Assembly (NCBI GenBank): GCA_964402975.1
Contig: CAYOEM010000015.1
Location: forward strand, 3,984 to 67,983
Reading direction: 5' to 3'
Source: CAMDKS01 sp964402975
GTDB lineage: Bacteria > Bdellovibrionota_B > Oligoflexia > Oligoflexales > RGVZ01
DNA: 64,000 nt
The stretch's first letter is position 1. Each line of letters begins with the position of its first letter. Below are positions 25,037 to 33,865 of this stretch, piece after piece. Below the pieces are notes generated by a model that searched no databases, was not told the DNA's origin, and saw only the letters and a program-made list of their open reading frames with translations. Made by a program: the position numbers and the translations under genes.

Positions 25037-26785
25037 CTAGATGTTGTCCCAGCTAAATTTCTCTTGCTCGAACGCATAGTCTGCAACCGATTTGATTAAC
25101 TCGTCATTATTGTTGTCAATCTGGTCGAGATTGGACTGCATGCGACGTTTTACGTCCCCAGCAAAGACCTCAAGAATCTCAAGTTCCTGCGCTGACTTTG
25201 CCACACCATTTTCCTCTAAGGACAAGGATACTCGGCTAATGACACACGCAAAAACGTAAAGATCAATCATGATGTCGGCCAGGCGGCGCGTGGCGAACTG
25301 TTTATTCATGATGTTTTTGCCGTGCTTGCGAAGAATACGGTCGGCAGCTGAGGCCAGCTGCCTGGTCATGGTTTCAAATAATCTTGCATGTTCAGCGATC
25401 GCTGGGTGAGCTTTAGTCATTTCGTTTTGACCAAGTCCCGTAGCGTGACTGACGCGTCGTTTTGCGTAGTCGCTCAATACGCCAAATCCCTTGATAGGAT
25501 CATGTAGGGCATTTCCTAGAGCGCTCGCGACCTCTTTAAGTTGCGTGCCGACGTCATTCATGGCCGTCAAAGCGACGAACAGTCGCAAGATTTCATTGGT
25601 GCCCTCAAAAATTCGATTGATTCTGCAGTTACGCATAATTCGTTCGTAAGGGAACTCCCGCATAAACCCATTTCCACCAGCGATCTGCAGAGCCTCATCG
25701 ACCGTGTCCCACAGTGCTTCGGTCGCGAAGACTTTGGAGATAGCGGCCTCTACGGCATAGTCTTTATGCCCGCGGTCAACCATTCCGGCAACCATGTTGA
25801 CGCAAGCTTCTGCGGCGTACGTATTGACCACCATTTTTCCAATCTTTTGCTTGATGAGGCCGAAGTTGGCGATGGGTTGTTCGAACTGTTTACGCTGCTT
25901 GGCTTGTTTTGTGGCTTGCTCAATCAAAAACTTCATGGCACCAACGCAACCACCGCCTAATCCTGTACGTCCATTGTTGAGAATATTCATGGCGACCTTG
26001 AATCCACCGCCAACCTCACCCAAGACGTTTTCCTTTGGAACTTTCACATTAACAAAACTTATGGTGGTTGTGCTACTTGCCCTGATACCCATTTTGTCTT
26101 CATGGGGCCCACTGGAAACGCCGGGCAGATCTTTGGTAACTATGAAGGCAGTGATTTTGGCTTTTCCGCTGGCATCTTTTGATTCAGTGCGCGCGAATAC
26201 CGTAAAAAAATCAGCGAAGCCCCCATTGGTGATCCAGATTTTCTCGCCGTTGAGTAGCCAGTGATCGGCCTCCTCGGTGGCCTTGGTCTTGAGGCTCGCT
26301 GCGTCTGAGCCGGCGTTTGCTTCAGTGAGGCAGAACGCCGCGATCATCTCACCAGTTGCTAGTTTAGGCAGATACTTTTTCTTTTGCTCATCGTTGCCAA
26401 AAAGCAGAAGTCCCTTCATCCCGATACTACTATGTGCTCCAGCAGTTAATACGACACTTCCATCGTAGCGCGTTAATTCCTGGATCACTCGAGAGTAGCC
26501 GGTTGCACTCAAACCGAGTCCGCCAAATTCTTCAGGTACGATTAGGCTGAAAAGACCAAACTGCTTCATTTCATCCAAAAACTCGTGTGGCAACTCACCC
26601 TCGTGGTCCCACTTACGAAAATCCTTTTCTCGAGGTCCTAACCATTGCTGGAAGGACTGAGCCATCGTTCGTAGAGTTTCCTGCTCTTCTTTTTTCATTT
26701 TAGGGAATGGAAATAAAAGTGCCTCGTCGATGCGTCCCATGCACAACGAACGCATAAAACTGGAGTTTTCCATCGTCTCACTCAT
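25037..26785 (-). CDS. Acyl-CoA dehydrogenase (very-long-chain type)
   Basis: This 582-residue protein shows the acyl-CoA dehydrogenase landmarks: LTEANAGSDAASL in the FAD/substrate loop, WITNGGFAD, the C-terminal catalytic-region motif FEGTNEILR, and GGNGFMREFPYER. A helical C-terminal extension of about 170 residues gives it the VLCAD/ACAD9-like length. It catalyses the first step of beta-oxidation. With the enzyme at 2659-4530, the window carries two paralogues of different subfamilies. It is divergent from the PAS sensor gene. Confidence 0.94.
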   Translation of the reverse strand: MSETMENSSFMRSLCMGRIDEALLFPFPKMKKEEQETLRTMAQSFQQWLGPREKDFRKWDHEGELPHEFLDEMKQFGLFSLIVPEEFGGLGLSATGYSRVIQELTRYDGSVVLTAGAHSSIGMKGLLLFGNDEQKKKYLPKLATGEMIAAFCLTEANAGSDAASLKTKATEEADHWLLNGEKIWITNGGFADFFTVFARTESKDASGKAKITAFIVTKDLPGVSSGPHEDKMGIRASSTTTISFVNVKVPKENVLGEVGGGFKVAMNILNNGRTGLGGGCVGAMKFLIEQATKQAKQRKQFEQPIANFGLIKQKIGKMVVNTYAAEACVNMVAGMVDRGHKDYAVEAAISKVFATEALWDTVDEALQIAGGNGFMREFPYERIMRNCRINRIFEGTNEILRLFVALTAMNDVGTQLKEVASALGNALHDPIKGFGVLSDYAKRRVSHATGLGQNEMTKAHPAIAEHARLFETMTRQLASAADRILRKHGKNIMNKQFATRRLADIMIDLYVFACVISRVSLSLEENGVAKSAQELEILEVFAGDVKRRMQSNLDQIDNNNDELIKSVADYAFEQEKFSWDNI

Positions 26786-26957
26786 GGTGAAGTCCCTCTC
26801 GTCTGTAAAACTAGAAAAGTTTGATAAATCTTGATGTTATTGTGCCACTACGCCGGCTGTGACACTAGGCCCATCGTGATTTTTGGTATTTTTACCAAAT
26901 AATTTACCCCGGCTCGTTTTAAAGGGTCGTGTAACTTCTGCCGAAGGCCCTTTGAAA

Positions 26958-28346
26958 ATGGTCGTTAATGTTTTAGGAGCTCGATTGAAGACAGGATCCT
27001 TCGATTTTAAGTCGTCTTTGGGGAAACGCCTGAGGTTTATGGCAGGTGGGGTTGGTGTCTTTTTTGCGGTGCTGCTCCCTGGCGCCCTGTGGTACAAGGC
27101 TGCTCAACGATCCGTAGCAACGACCTCTGCACGCCAATCCATGTTGTCGCTGCAGCAGCAAATTAATCTGGCCGCTCAGTCTGTTGGAGCAGGGCTTGAT
27201 TTAGCAGGTCCGTGGCTTTGGGAGCCCGCCAAAAATAGCACGAAGAAATTGTTAGAGGCGGCCCGTCTTCGTCGCCAGTTACCCTTTGATATAGCCACTG
27301 TCTTCACGCATGACCGCAAGTTTGTCGACGGATTTAGGACGTTGTCTAAAGGGCGAGGTTTGGTTGATTTAACCGGTGATGCGGCAAGTCTTTTGTTCGC
27401 CGCGGATTCCGGTTTTTTTGATCGAGTTGCGTCGGACAAATCGATGACGGGGCTCATCACGGTCGAGGAAAGGCCACTACTCATTGCCGTCAAGAAAATA
27501 ACCGCGGAGTCTACCGGACTTTCGCGCGGTTTCATTCTTGTCGGTCGCTGGCTCAATCCTGATGACTTTAAGGCCCCAAGCGAAATCGTTGATTCGGAGC
27601 TCAAATACTACAGCCTTGCCAGTGATGCGAATCTTCCAGAGCGGATAAAGAGCATCATCCCGGGCGCTCAAACCAATAACGGTTTTTTGTTTGAGCTATC
27701 CAATGACGGCGTGGGGACACTTTACACGTTAATTGATGACATTAATGGTCGTCCCACTTTGATCGCAGAGTTGCCATGGCAGGCGCCATGGCGGGTGAAT
27801 GGTACGATCGGGTTCGGTGTCTTCTTTGCAACGGCTGCAATGGCGGGCCTTGGAACATGGGCCTTGCTCGTTTGGGGAGACGTCAGGAGCCGTCGCCGAG
27901 TGAGAAAATTTGATGGCTTAGCGAGTCTAAGCGTGGAGCATATCAAGACGCTCGTGGAGTCGTTTCCAGGTTATGCGTTTGCGCTCAATTCATCAGCGGA
28001 GTACGTGGGAGTCAGTAGAACCCTCGCTGGAGTCACTGGGCATGAGTCCGCTTACTTTTTGGGGCAAACCTTTGGCGCCATCGCCGGCGAAGATAGTTCG
28101 AAACCCTATCGTAAACTTTTTACTGAACTACAAGACCCCAAACGCTGGCCGCGCGTGAGCGGCGTCACGCACTGTGTGGAGGGTCTTGGCGAGCGTTTTG
28201 AGTTTTCTGGATCCGCACATTATTTGGCTAAGCAAGACATCATGCTCGTCATACTAAACTGTGATCCGAAGTCCATTCATAACTCAAATACGCAAAGTAA
28301 AGATCTGAATGAACGACGTTTGAACAAGCAATCCGATGTCGCTTGA
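26958..28346 (+). CDS. Membrane sensor with periplasmic domain and terminal PAS domain
   Basis: This 462-residue protein starts at ATG 26958 (GAAGG upstream); a TTG at 26883 is less likely. A transmembrane helix at about residues 27-45 is followed by an extracytoplasmic domain of ~240 residues, a second helix near 295-315 (FGVFFATAAMAGLGTWALLVWG) and a short cytoplasmic part. The latter resembles a PAS fold (LVESFPGYAFALNSSAEYVGVSRTLAG). The protein ends there with no kinase, cyclase or methyl-accepting output domain. It may signal through a partner. Function is inferred from architecture only. Confidence 0.7.
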   Translation: MVVNVLGARLKTGSFDFKSSLGKRLRFMAGGVGVFFAVLLPGALWYKAAQRSVATTSARQSMLSLQQQINLAAQSVGAGLDLAGPWLWEPAKNSTKKLLEAARLRRQLPFDIATVFTHDRKFVDGFRTLSKGRGLVDLTGDAASLLFAADSGFFDRVASDKSMTGLITVEERPLLIAVKKITAESTGLSRGFILVGRWLNPDDFKAPSEIVDSELKYYSLASDANLPERIKSIIPGAQTNNGFLFELSNDGVGTLYTLIDDINGRPTLIAELPWQAPWRVNGTIGFGVFFATAAMAGLGTWALLVWGDVRSRRRVRKFDGLASLSVEHIKTLVESFPGYAFALNSSAEYVGVSRTLAGVTGHESAYFLGQTFGAIAGEDSSKPYRKLFTELQDPKRWPRVSGVTHCVEGLGERFEFSGSAHYLAKQDIMLVILNCDPKSIHNSNTQSKDLNERRLNKQSDVA

Positions 28347-28359
28347 GTTTTGACTGTAT

Positions 28360-28821
28360 TTATCCCGCGCGGCGACTATTTCGCCCGCTTGATTGGTTGC
28401 TGCCACATCGATTTATAAAATCGTCGAGCTTCTTGCGCTGTGATTCACTGAATTGAGTGAACTGCACTCCCATTCCGACATTGATGTCAGCACGCCCGGC
28501 GACTGGTCCTTGGCTCCAAATGACCTTGGCTTTTGTGCGCAGTGTCTCTTTGCTGTCAGGAATCGTGAAAGTCAGTTCGATTTCGGAGCCAGAGTTAAGT
28601 GGTGTTTTCGTTTCGATGAAAACACCACCAGCCCCAACATCCTTACAAAAATCGAAAAGGTAACTTCCGCCAGATCGGTAGTCTACCAATAGCTGGATGG
28701 GGACGCGGTGATTGGCGCGATCAGCCGCTTGACTTTGTGATTTGTCAGAAGCAGTGTCCGCGACCTTTCCGGGCTTTGTTGTCTCTTTCGCGGAATTTTT
28801 AGTGGGTGCCTTTTTGCTCAT
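28360..28821 (-). CDS. PilZ-domain protein, probable c-di-GMP receptor
   Basis: This 153-residue protein has a basic, low-complexity N-terminus of about 35 residues. A PilZ domain follows, with RANHR (the RxxxR motif) and, about 25 residues later, DVGAGGVF (close to DxSxxG, with Gly at the Ser position). It likely binds cyclic di-GMP. The start has an AGGAG site and overlaps the end of mltG by 23 bases, so it is translated from the mltG transcript. Confidence 0.88.
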   Translation of the reverse strand: MSKKAPTKNSAKETTKPGKVADTASDKSQSQAADRANHRVPIQLLVDYRSGGSYLFDFCKDVGAGGVFIETKTPLNSGSEIELTFTIPDSKETLRTKAKVIWSQGPVAGRADINVGMGVQFTQFSESQRKKLDDFINRCGSNQSSGRNSRRAG

Positions 28822-29896
28822 TGCTTCTCCTGATGGCCGATTTGCCGCTGGACTTAATCAGTTTTCGAACGTGAGCGTTATGCTCTGCCAAAGTCCTAGA
28901 AAATACGTGCTTCGACGAGTCTTCACTGTCGAGCACATAGTAATAATAACCCAGTTTAGTTGGGTTCAGAACAGCCAAAAGGCTTGACAGGGATGCAGCT
29001 CCAATCGGCGTGGGGGGCAACCCGCGATGAATACGCGTATTATATCTGTTTTTTGCGTTTTTGAGATCCTTCCATTTAAGATCTCCATCGTAGTTCGTAA
29101 TGCCATAAATGATGGCAGCATCGATGCCCAACGGTTCGCCGCGCTTCAGTCGCGACCAAATAACTTCCGCTATCATCGGTTTTTCCTCGTCTCTCATGGT
29201 CTCAAGTTCAATAAGCGATGCAAATGTCACAGCTTGTGTAAGGTTTAATCCGAGTTTGGAGATGTCGTCTTCATAGCTTGGCGGTAGTTTTTCAAAGAAC
29301 GTCTTAACGGTTTTCTTTAGAAAATCGGAGCCACTCGGCATACTTTCAAAGCTGTAGGTTGCAGGATAAGTAAACCCCTCCAAGGTTGTCGATTTTATGC
29401 CGAGACTTCTAAGAAACTTGCTGTCTCGAACTAGTTTTTCAAGCTCAGATGCGGACCCAACGCCCTTGGCAGCGAGCCTATCGGTGAGCATTTTGAGTGT
29501 GAAGCCTTCCGGAATAGTGACCTGTAACACTAAGGGCCTATAAATATCGCCTGTCACAAGTTTTTCACGGACGGCCACCGGAGTTGTGTCTCCCTTGAAT
29601 AGGTAAGATCCAGCCTGAATTTTTGAATAATCAGAACCAAGTCTCATCCAGGCGTAGAAAAGCACCTTGTTGCTGATGACGCCCTGTTTTTCCAGCGTTG
29701 CTGCGAGAGACTTCAAGCCAGTGCCTGGTTTAACCTCGACAACGACATCATTGGGCAGCTGGATGGGTGATGACGCCCATGAGCCTATAAACTGAAATGC
29801 GCCGACGAGACCGCCAGCGGTCAGGAAAAGCAGAAACACGCTAAATAAGATAAATTTACGCAAAAAATCATCCTTATCAAACTGACTCCGAATCAT
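28799..29896 (-). CDS. mltG: Endolytic murein transglycosylase
   Basis: This 365-residue protein belongs to the MltG/YceG family, which cuts nascent glycan strands and sets their length. A single N-terminal transmembrane helix (LRKFILFSVFLLFLTAGG) anchors it. A LysM-like region precedes the catalytic segment ASLIELET, whose Glu matches the catalytic Glu of the family, and the GLPPTPIG element is present. The start at 29896 gives the short cytoplasmic N-terminus; an ATG 51 bases upstream is possible. It is followed by the overlapping PilZ gene. Confidence 0.93.
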   Translation of the reverse strand: MIRSQFDKDDFLRKFILFSVFLLFLTAGGLVGAFQFIGSWASSPIQLPNDVVVEVKPGTGLKSLAATLEKQGVISNKVLFYAWMRLGSDYSKIQAGSYLFKGDTTPVAVREKLVTGDIYRPLVLQVTIPEGFTLKMLTDRLAAKGVGSASELEKLVRDSKFLRSLGIKSTTLEGFTYPATYSFESMPSGSDFLKKTVKTFFEKLPPSYEDDISKLGLNLTQAVTFASLIELETMRDEEKPMIAEVIWSRLKRGEPLGIDAAIIYGITNYDGDLKWKDLKNAKNRYNTRIHRGLPPTPIGAASLSSLLAVLNPTKLGYYYYVLDSEDSSKHVFSRTLAEHNAHVRKLIKSSGKSAIRRSNEQKGTH

Positions 29897-30025
29897 AACA
29901 CACCCGGAGGCACTCCCAGAAGTGTGACTTAAATAGCCGAAAACCATGAGGTTATTACGTCGATTTTCGCGTTTGCTATAGCCATCTCGGTTATGTATTC
30001 AGCGCTACCGCCGATATCTCTGCCT

Positions 30026-30736
30026 ATGAAGCACTTAAAATCAAAACTTGGAACAATGGCTGCTAGTTTGGTCTGCATTAGTTCAGCTATGCTGGCGAAT
30101 CCGGCTCGAGCCGATGAAATGACCGAGCGAACAAACACGGTTTATATGTTTGGAGATTACGGCCTCGGCACATATAAGTCTCAGCTCGTTGATAGTAACG
30201 ACACGATGGGTGTGGTGACCTATGGATTTGGTGCTAATGCGGGTGGAGAAAGAAATCTCGGTGTTGAGTACCGGCAAGAAAAGCAGTCCATAACGTTTGC
30301 CGTGAATAAGTCGAGCTTGACGTCTGATTGGACGTCTACGATCTTCAAATATCGACTTTGGATGGTGGAGCTGGGCGCTGTCATTGGCGGCGTTAAAATG
30401 AAAGTCGAGCGGGAAGGCACAGAGATTTTAGACATTGTTGGTGATGGCTACGGCGGCTACTTTGGCCTTCTCATTCCCATGAGTCGGGGAAATCTGGCGT
30501 ATCTCAATGCCATGAGTGTGGCCACGGCAAGTCCTGTTGACAAAAAGGAGCGAGTTATCGCGATGGGATCAAGACTCGATATCGAGGTGGGCGGTCACTT
30601 CGCGATTTCTCGTAAATACCTCAATTTTGATGTCGGCTACCGAAGACGAGCAAACTCCATTACAGAAGGCGGTGCAGCCTACAGCGAATTGCAGACGTCC
30701 ACTTTTCTTGGATTTAGCCTAGGGCACATTTTTTAG
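30026..30736 (+). CDS. Predicted outer-membrane beta-barrel protein
   Basis: This 236-residue protein has a signal peptide (MKHLKSKLGTMAASLVC… cleaved after ANPARA). The rest alternates hydrophobic and polar residues with many Gly and Tyr (YGLGTYKSQLV, GYGGYFGLLIP) and ends in a C-terminal Phe (SLGHIF), a typical beta-barrel assembly signal. No sequence family is recognised. An in-frame ATG at 29993 would add an odd extension, so I use 30026, although its ribosome binding site is weak. Confidence 0.7.
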   Translation: MKHLKSKLGTMAASLVCISSAMLANPARADEMTERTNTVYMFGDYGLGTYKSQLVDSNDTMGVVTYGFGANAGGERNLGVEYRQEKQSITFAVNKSSLTSDWTSTIFKYRLWMVELGAVIGGVKMKVEREGTEILDIVGDGYGGYFGLLIPMSRGNLAYLNAMSVATASPVDKKERVIAMGSRLDIEVGGHFAISRKYLNFDVGYRRRANSITEGGAAYSELQTSTFLGFSLGHIF

Positions 30737-30893
30737 TCTTGTCGTCTGCCAAATAGGCGGCGTATTACCGAAAATTTTAGCATCATTACCGGGGGTCTAC
30801 GGTCGATCCGGGATCGTGCCTCAGCCCGTTGCTGGAGACGACCGAGTCTGATAGAACTGAGGTGGTTTGGCTTCCTTCCTGGGGGTGCAACAG

Positions 30894-31493
30894 TTGAAAA
30901 TCAGGCCGCGGAAAAACGAGGGTAAATCTCGTTGGTTGTTTCTTCGACAGTTTTTTGAAAAACCTGGCGAAGTGGCGTCAGTAATTCCGTCGTCTTCAAA
31001 TCTCGTGAGTGGCCTTTTACATGGGTATGACTTCGACAACCTTAAATTGGTCGTTGAGTACGGTCCTGGAACCGGAGCCATCACTTACAAAGTGCTCGAG
31101 AAGATGCCTGCTAGTGCGAAGTTTGTTGCGGCGGAGCCAAACGAGGTTTTTAGAGCGCATCTTGTCGAAGAACAGTTGCCCATAGACATCATCCCTGATT
31201 ACGCACAAAATATTGCGCCGCGTGTGCTGAGAGATTACGGCGCAGCAGATTTAGTGGTTTCGGGATTGCCGTGTTCAATTATACCCCTAGATGTTTTGCA
31301 GGATCTTTTTATTTCGACAAATAATTTATTGCGCGTTGGCGGTGAGTTTCGAATGTTTATTTACACGCACACACTTCTTATGCCGAAGATGCACAAGATG
31401 CTCGCTCTGCTTCGGAAAAATTTTTCCAAGGTTGAGACGTCTGTGGTCTGGCAAAACGTTCCACCGGCGACAATTATCAGATGCATAAAGTGA
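30894..31493 (+). CDS. Class I SAM-dependent methyltransferase (phospholipid or rRNA-adenine type)
   Basis: This 199-residue protein starts at TTG 30894, 6 bases after GGGGGTG; TTG 30867 is a poorer alternative. The SAM motif VVEYGPGTGAIT and AAEPNE (motif II) match the phospholipid N-methyltransferase/KsgA-like group. The later motif SGLPCSIIP replaces the NPPY of DNA and rRNA adenine methylases, favouring a lipid N-methyltransferase. It lies just upstream of the AlkB-like gene (7-bp gap). Confidence 0.8.
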   Translation: MKIRPRKNEGKSRWLFLRQFFEKPGEVASVIPSSSNLVSGLLHGYDFDNLKLVVEYGPGTGAITYKVLEKMPASAKFVAAEPNEVFRAHLVEEQLPIDIIPDYAQNIAPRVLRDYGAADLVVSGLPCSIIPLDVLQDLFISTNNLLRVGGEFRMFIYTHTLLMPKMHKMLALLRKNFSKVETSVVWQNVPPATIIRCIK

Positions 31494-31500
31494 GGGCGGA

Positions 31501-32142
31501 ATGAACGGGCAGGGTCCGATATTTTCTTTGGGCGACACAGACTGCGCGAGTCCGCAAAATTTGCTTTCAATGGACGGGCGGGCCTACCATGTCAAAAAAT
31601 TTCTTAATTCTGTTGAAGCCGACAGCTTTTTAAGCGCCATTATTGTTTCATCACCCTGGAGGCAAGATCACATTAAAATATTCGGTCGCGCCGTCCTTCA
31701 GCCGCGTTTGACGGCTTGGATGGGTGATCCAGGCGCTTCATATCGATACTCTGGATTGTTAATGACCCCTGAACCATGGTCAGAACCAGTTCTAAGAATT
31801 AAAGCAGCGATTGAGAAGGCTTTGGGGCTGGAGTTCAACAGTGCCTTGCTTAACTATTACAGAACTGGCCTCGATAGCATGGGCTGGCATCGTGATAATG
31901 AGCCAGAGTTGGGTAAAGAGCCCACCATCGCATCAATCAGTTTAGGTGATCTTAGGATTTTTAAAATGAGACATTATTTTAATAAATCTTTGGGCGCCGA
32001 TATCGAGTTGGATCACGGGGATCTTCTCGTTATGGCGGGTGTGATGCAGAGCTATTGGGAGCATTGTTTGCCCAAAACGCGTCGCCCGAAAGGCCCGAGG
32101 GTCAATATTACATTCCGTAGTGTCGAGATCCCCAAAAACTAG
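31501..32142 (+). CDS. AlkB-family 2-oxoglutarate/Fe(II) dioxygenase
   Basis: This 213-residue protein carries the Fe(II) ligands His130 and Asp132 (WHRDNE) and His188 (YWEHCLP). The 2-oxoglutarate-binding Arg pair lies in RRPKGPRVNITFR, and the substrate-loop signature YYRTGLDSMGWH is present. It resembles ALKBH2/3-like oxidative DNA demethylases that reverse N1-methyladenine and N3-methylcytosine. It follows a methyltransferase gene by 7 bp and precedes asnB by 52 bp. A DNA photolyase-like gene is also nearby. Confidence 0.93.
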   Translation: MNGQGPIFSLGDTDCASPQNLLSMDGRAYHVKKFLNSVEADSFLSAIIVSSPWRQDHIKIFGRAVLQPRLTAWMGDPGASYRYSGLLMTPEPWSEPVLRIKAAIEKALGLEFNSALLNYYRTGLDSMGWHRDNEPELGKEPTIASISLGDLRIFKMRHYFNKSLGADIELDHGDLLVMAGVMQSYWEHCLPKTRRPKGPRVNITFRSVEIPKN

Positions 32143-32194
32143 TTATAATCCCAGGACTTTTACGCCCCCTTTGGACTGTCGAGGATGATCTCTT

Positions 32195-33865
32195 ATGTGC
32201 GGTATATTAGCTGTTCTTAATGCATCTGAGTCTCACAAACAGCTTCGTGAAAAAATTATCGCGAGGTCCAAGCGTATTAGGCACCGTGGGCCTGATTGGA
32301 GTGGTGTCTATTCCGATAGTAAAGCGATTATTGCGCATGAGCGTTTGGCAATAGTCGACGTATCAGGTGGTGCGCAGCCTTTGGTTGATCCAGAGACGGG
32401 CCGAGTTCTGGGGGTTAATGGTGAAATCTATAATCACAAGGAATTACGCTCGACGTTGCGTAAACAGCACACGTTTCTCACGGAGTCTGACTGTGAAGTC
32501 ATTCTGCATTTGTATTCTGAGGACGGGCCTTCGTTCCTAAATCGACTGAATGGTATTTTTGCTTTTGTTCTTTACGATCCAAAAGATCACTCTTATTTCA
32601 TTGCTCGAGATCATATGGGAATCGTGCCTCTATACTGGGGTAGGGATTCCATGGGGCAAATCTTTGTCGCATCGGAAATGAAGGCGATTGTGGATATATG
32701 TGACCAAGTCGAGGAATTTCCTCCGGGGCATTATTTTAAATCCGGTCAGCCATCTCCTGTTAGGTACTACGAACCAACGTGGTTTGATACTAGGGAGCTT
32801 CCCGTAAACGCTTACGATCCTAAGGTGCTTCGGAAGGCGCTTGAGGATGCGGTAAGAAGGCAGTTGATGTGTGATGTGCCGTATGGCCTCTTGATTTCTG
32901 GTGGTCTTGATTCCTCGATCATCGGAGCCCTTGCGGCGAAATTTGCCAAAAATCGTGTAGAGGAAAATGGCAAAGCCCCCGCCTGGTGGCCGCAGATCCA
33001 CTCGTTCGCAGTTGGGCTAAAAGAGTCTCCGGATTTACCAATGGCCAGAAAAGTTGCGAGCCACATCGGTTCCATTCATCACGAGGTGCATTTCACCGTG
33101 CAAGAGGGCCTTGATGCATTGTCGGATGTGATCTACCACTTAGAGACGTTTGACGTAACGACGATTCGTGCATCAACTCCGATGTATCTGATGACTCGAA
33201 AAATAAAAGCCATGGGTATCAAAATGGTGCTCTCCGGTGAAGGTTCAGACGAGATTTTTGGCGGATACCTCTACTTTCACAAAGCTCCTAACCCTCGCGA
33301 GTTTCACGAGGAGACTGTGCGCAAGCTGAGATCGTTACACTTATTTGATTGTTTACGGGCAAATAAGTCCACTGCAGCTTGGGGTGTCGAGGCAAGAGTG
33401 CCGTTTCTAGACCCAGAGTTTTTACAGTTGGCCATGTCCATTAAGCCGGAAGAGAAAATGATTACAAAGGATCGCATGGAGAAATGGATTCTGCGTAAGG
33501 CCTTTGAAGGGGAGCTTCCCAATGAAATTCTTTGGCGGCAAAAAGAACAGTTTTCTGACGGAGTAGGGTACTCGTGGATTGATTCGCTCAAATCCGAAGC
33601 TAATAATATAGTGAGTGACCAGGAGTTTGCGGCAGCCAAGCAACGATTTCCAGATAAGACGCCACCCACTAAAGAAGCGTTTCTATACAGGCAAATTTTT
33701 GAAAAGCATTTTCCGCAGGCCAGTGCTCGTGCGTGTGTACCCGATGGTCCGAGTATAGCCTGTAGTTCACCAGCTGCCATTCGATGGGATGCGTCGTTTG
33801 CGAATGCAGCAGATCCGTCGGGCCGTGCGGTGAGAGGCGTACATCAAAACAGTAGCAAGTCATGA
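32195..33865 (+). CDS. asnB: Asparagine synthetase (glutamine-hydrolysing)
   Basis: This 556-residue enzyme converts aspartate, glutamine and ATP to asparagine. It starts MCGILAV, so Cys2 is the N-terminal nucleophile of the glutaminase domain (with RHRGPDWSG and NGEIYNH). The synthetase domain has the PP-loop SGGLDSS near residue 235 and the later GEGSDEIFGGY motif. Length and layout match the AsnB of Proteobacteria. The stop overlaps the next gene's start by four bases. Confidence 0.96.
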   Translation: MCGILAVLNASESHKQLREKIIARSKRIRHRGPDWSGVYSDSKAIIAHERLAIVDVSGGAQPLVDPETGRVLGVNGEIYNHKELRSTLRKQHTFLTESDCEVILHLYSEDGPSFLNRLNGIFAFVLYDPKDHSYFIARDHMGIVPLYWGRDSMGQIFVASEMKAIVDICDQVEEFPPGHYFKSGQPSPVRYYEPTWFDTRELPVNAYDPKVLRKALEDAVRRQLMCDVPYGLLISGGLDSSIIGALAAKFAKNRVEENGKAPAWWPQIHSFAVGLKESPDLPMARKVASHIGSIHHEVHFTVQEGLDALSDVIYHLETFDVTTIRASTPMYLMTRKIKAMGIKMVLSGEGSDEIFGGYLYFHKAPNPREFHEETVRKLRSLHLFDCLRANKSTAAWGVEARVPFLDPEFLQLAMSIKPEEKMITKDRMEKWILRKAFEGELPNEILWRQKEQFSDGVGYSWIDSLKSEANNIVSDQEFAAAKQRFPDKTPPTKEAFLYRQIFEKHFPQASARACVPDGPSIACSSPAAIRWDASFANAADPSGRAVRGVHQNSSKS

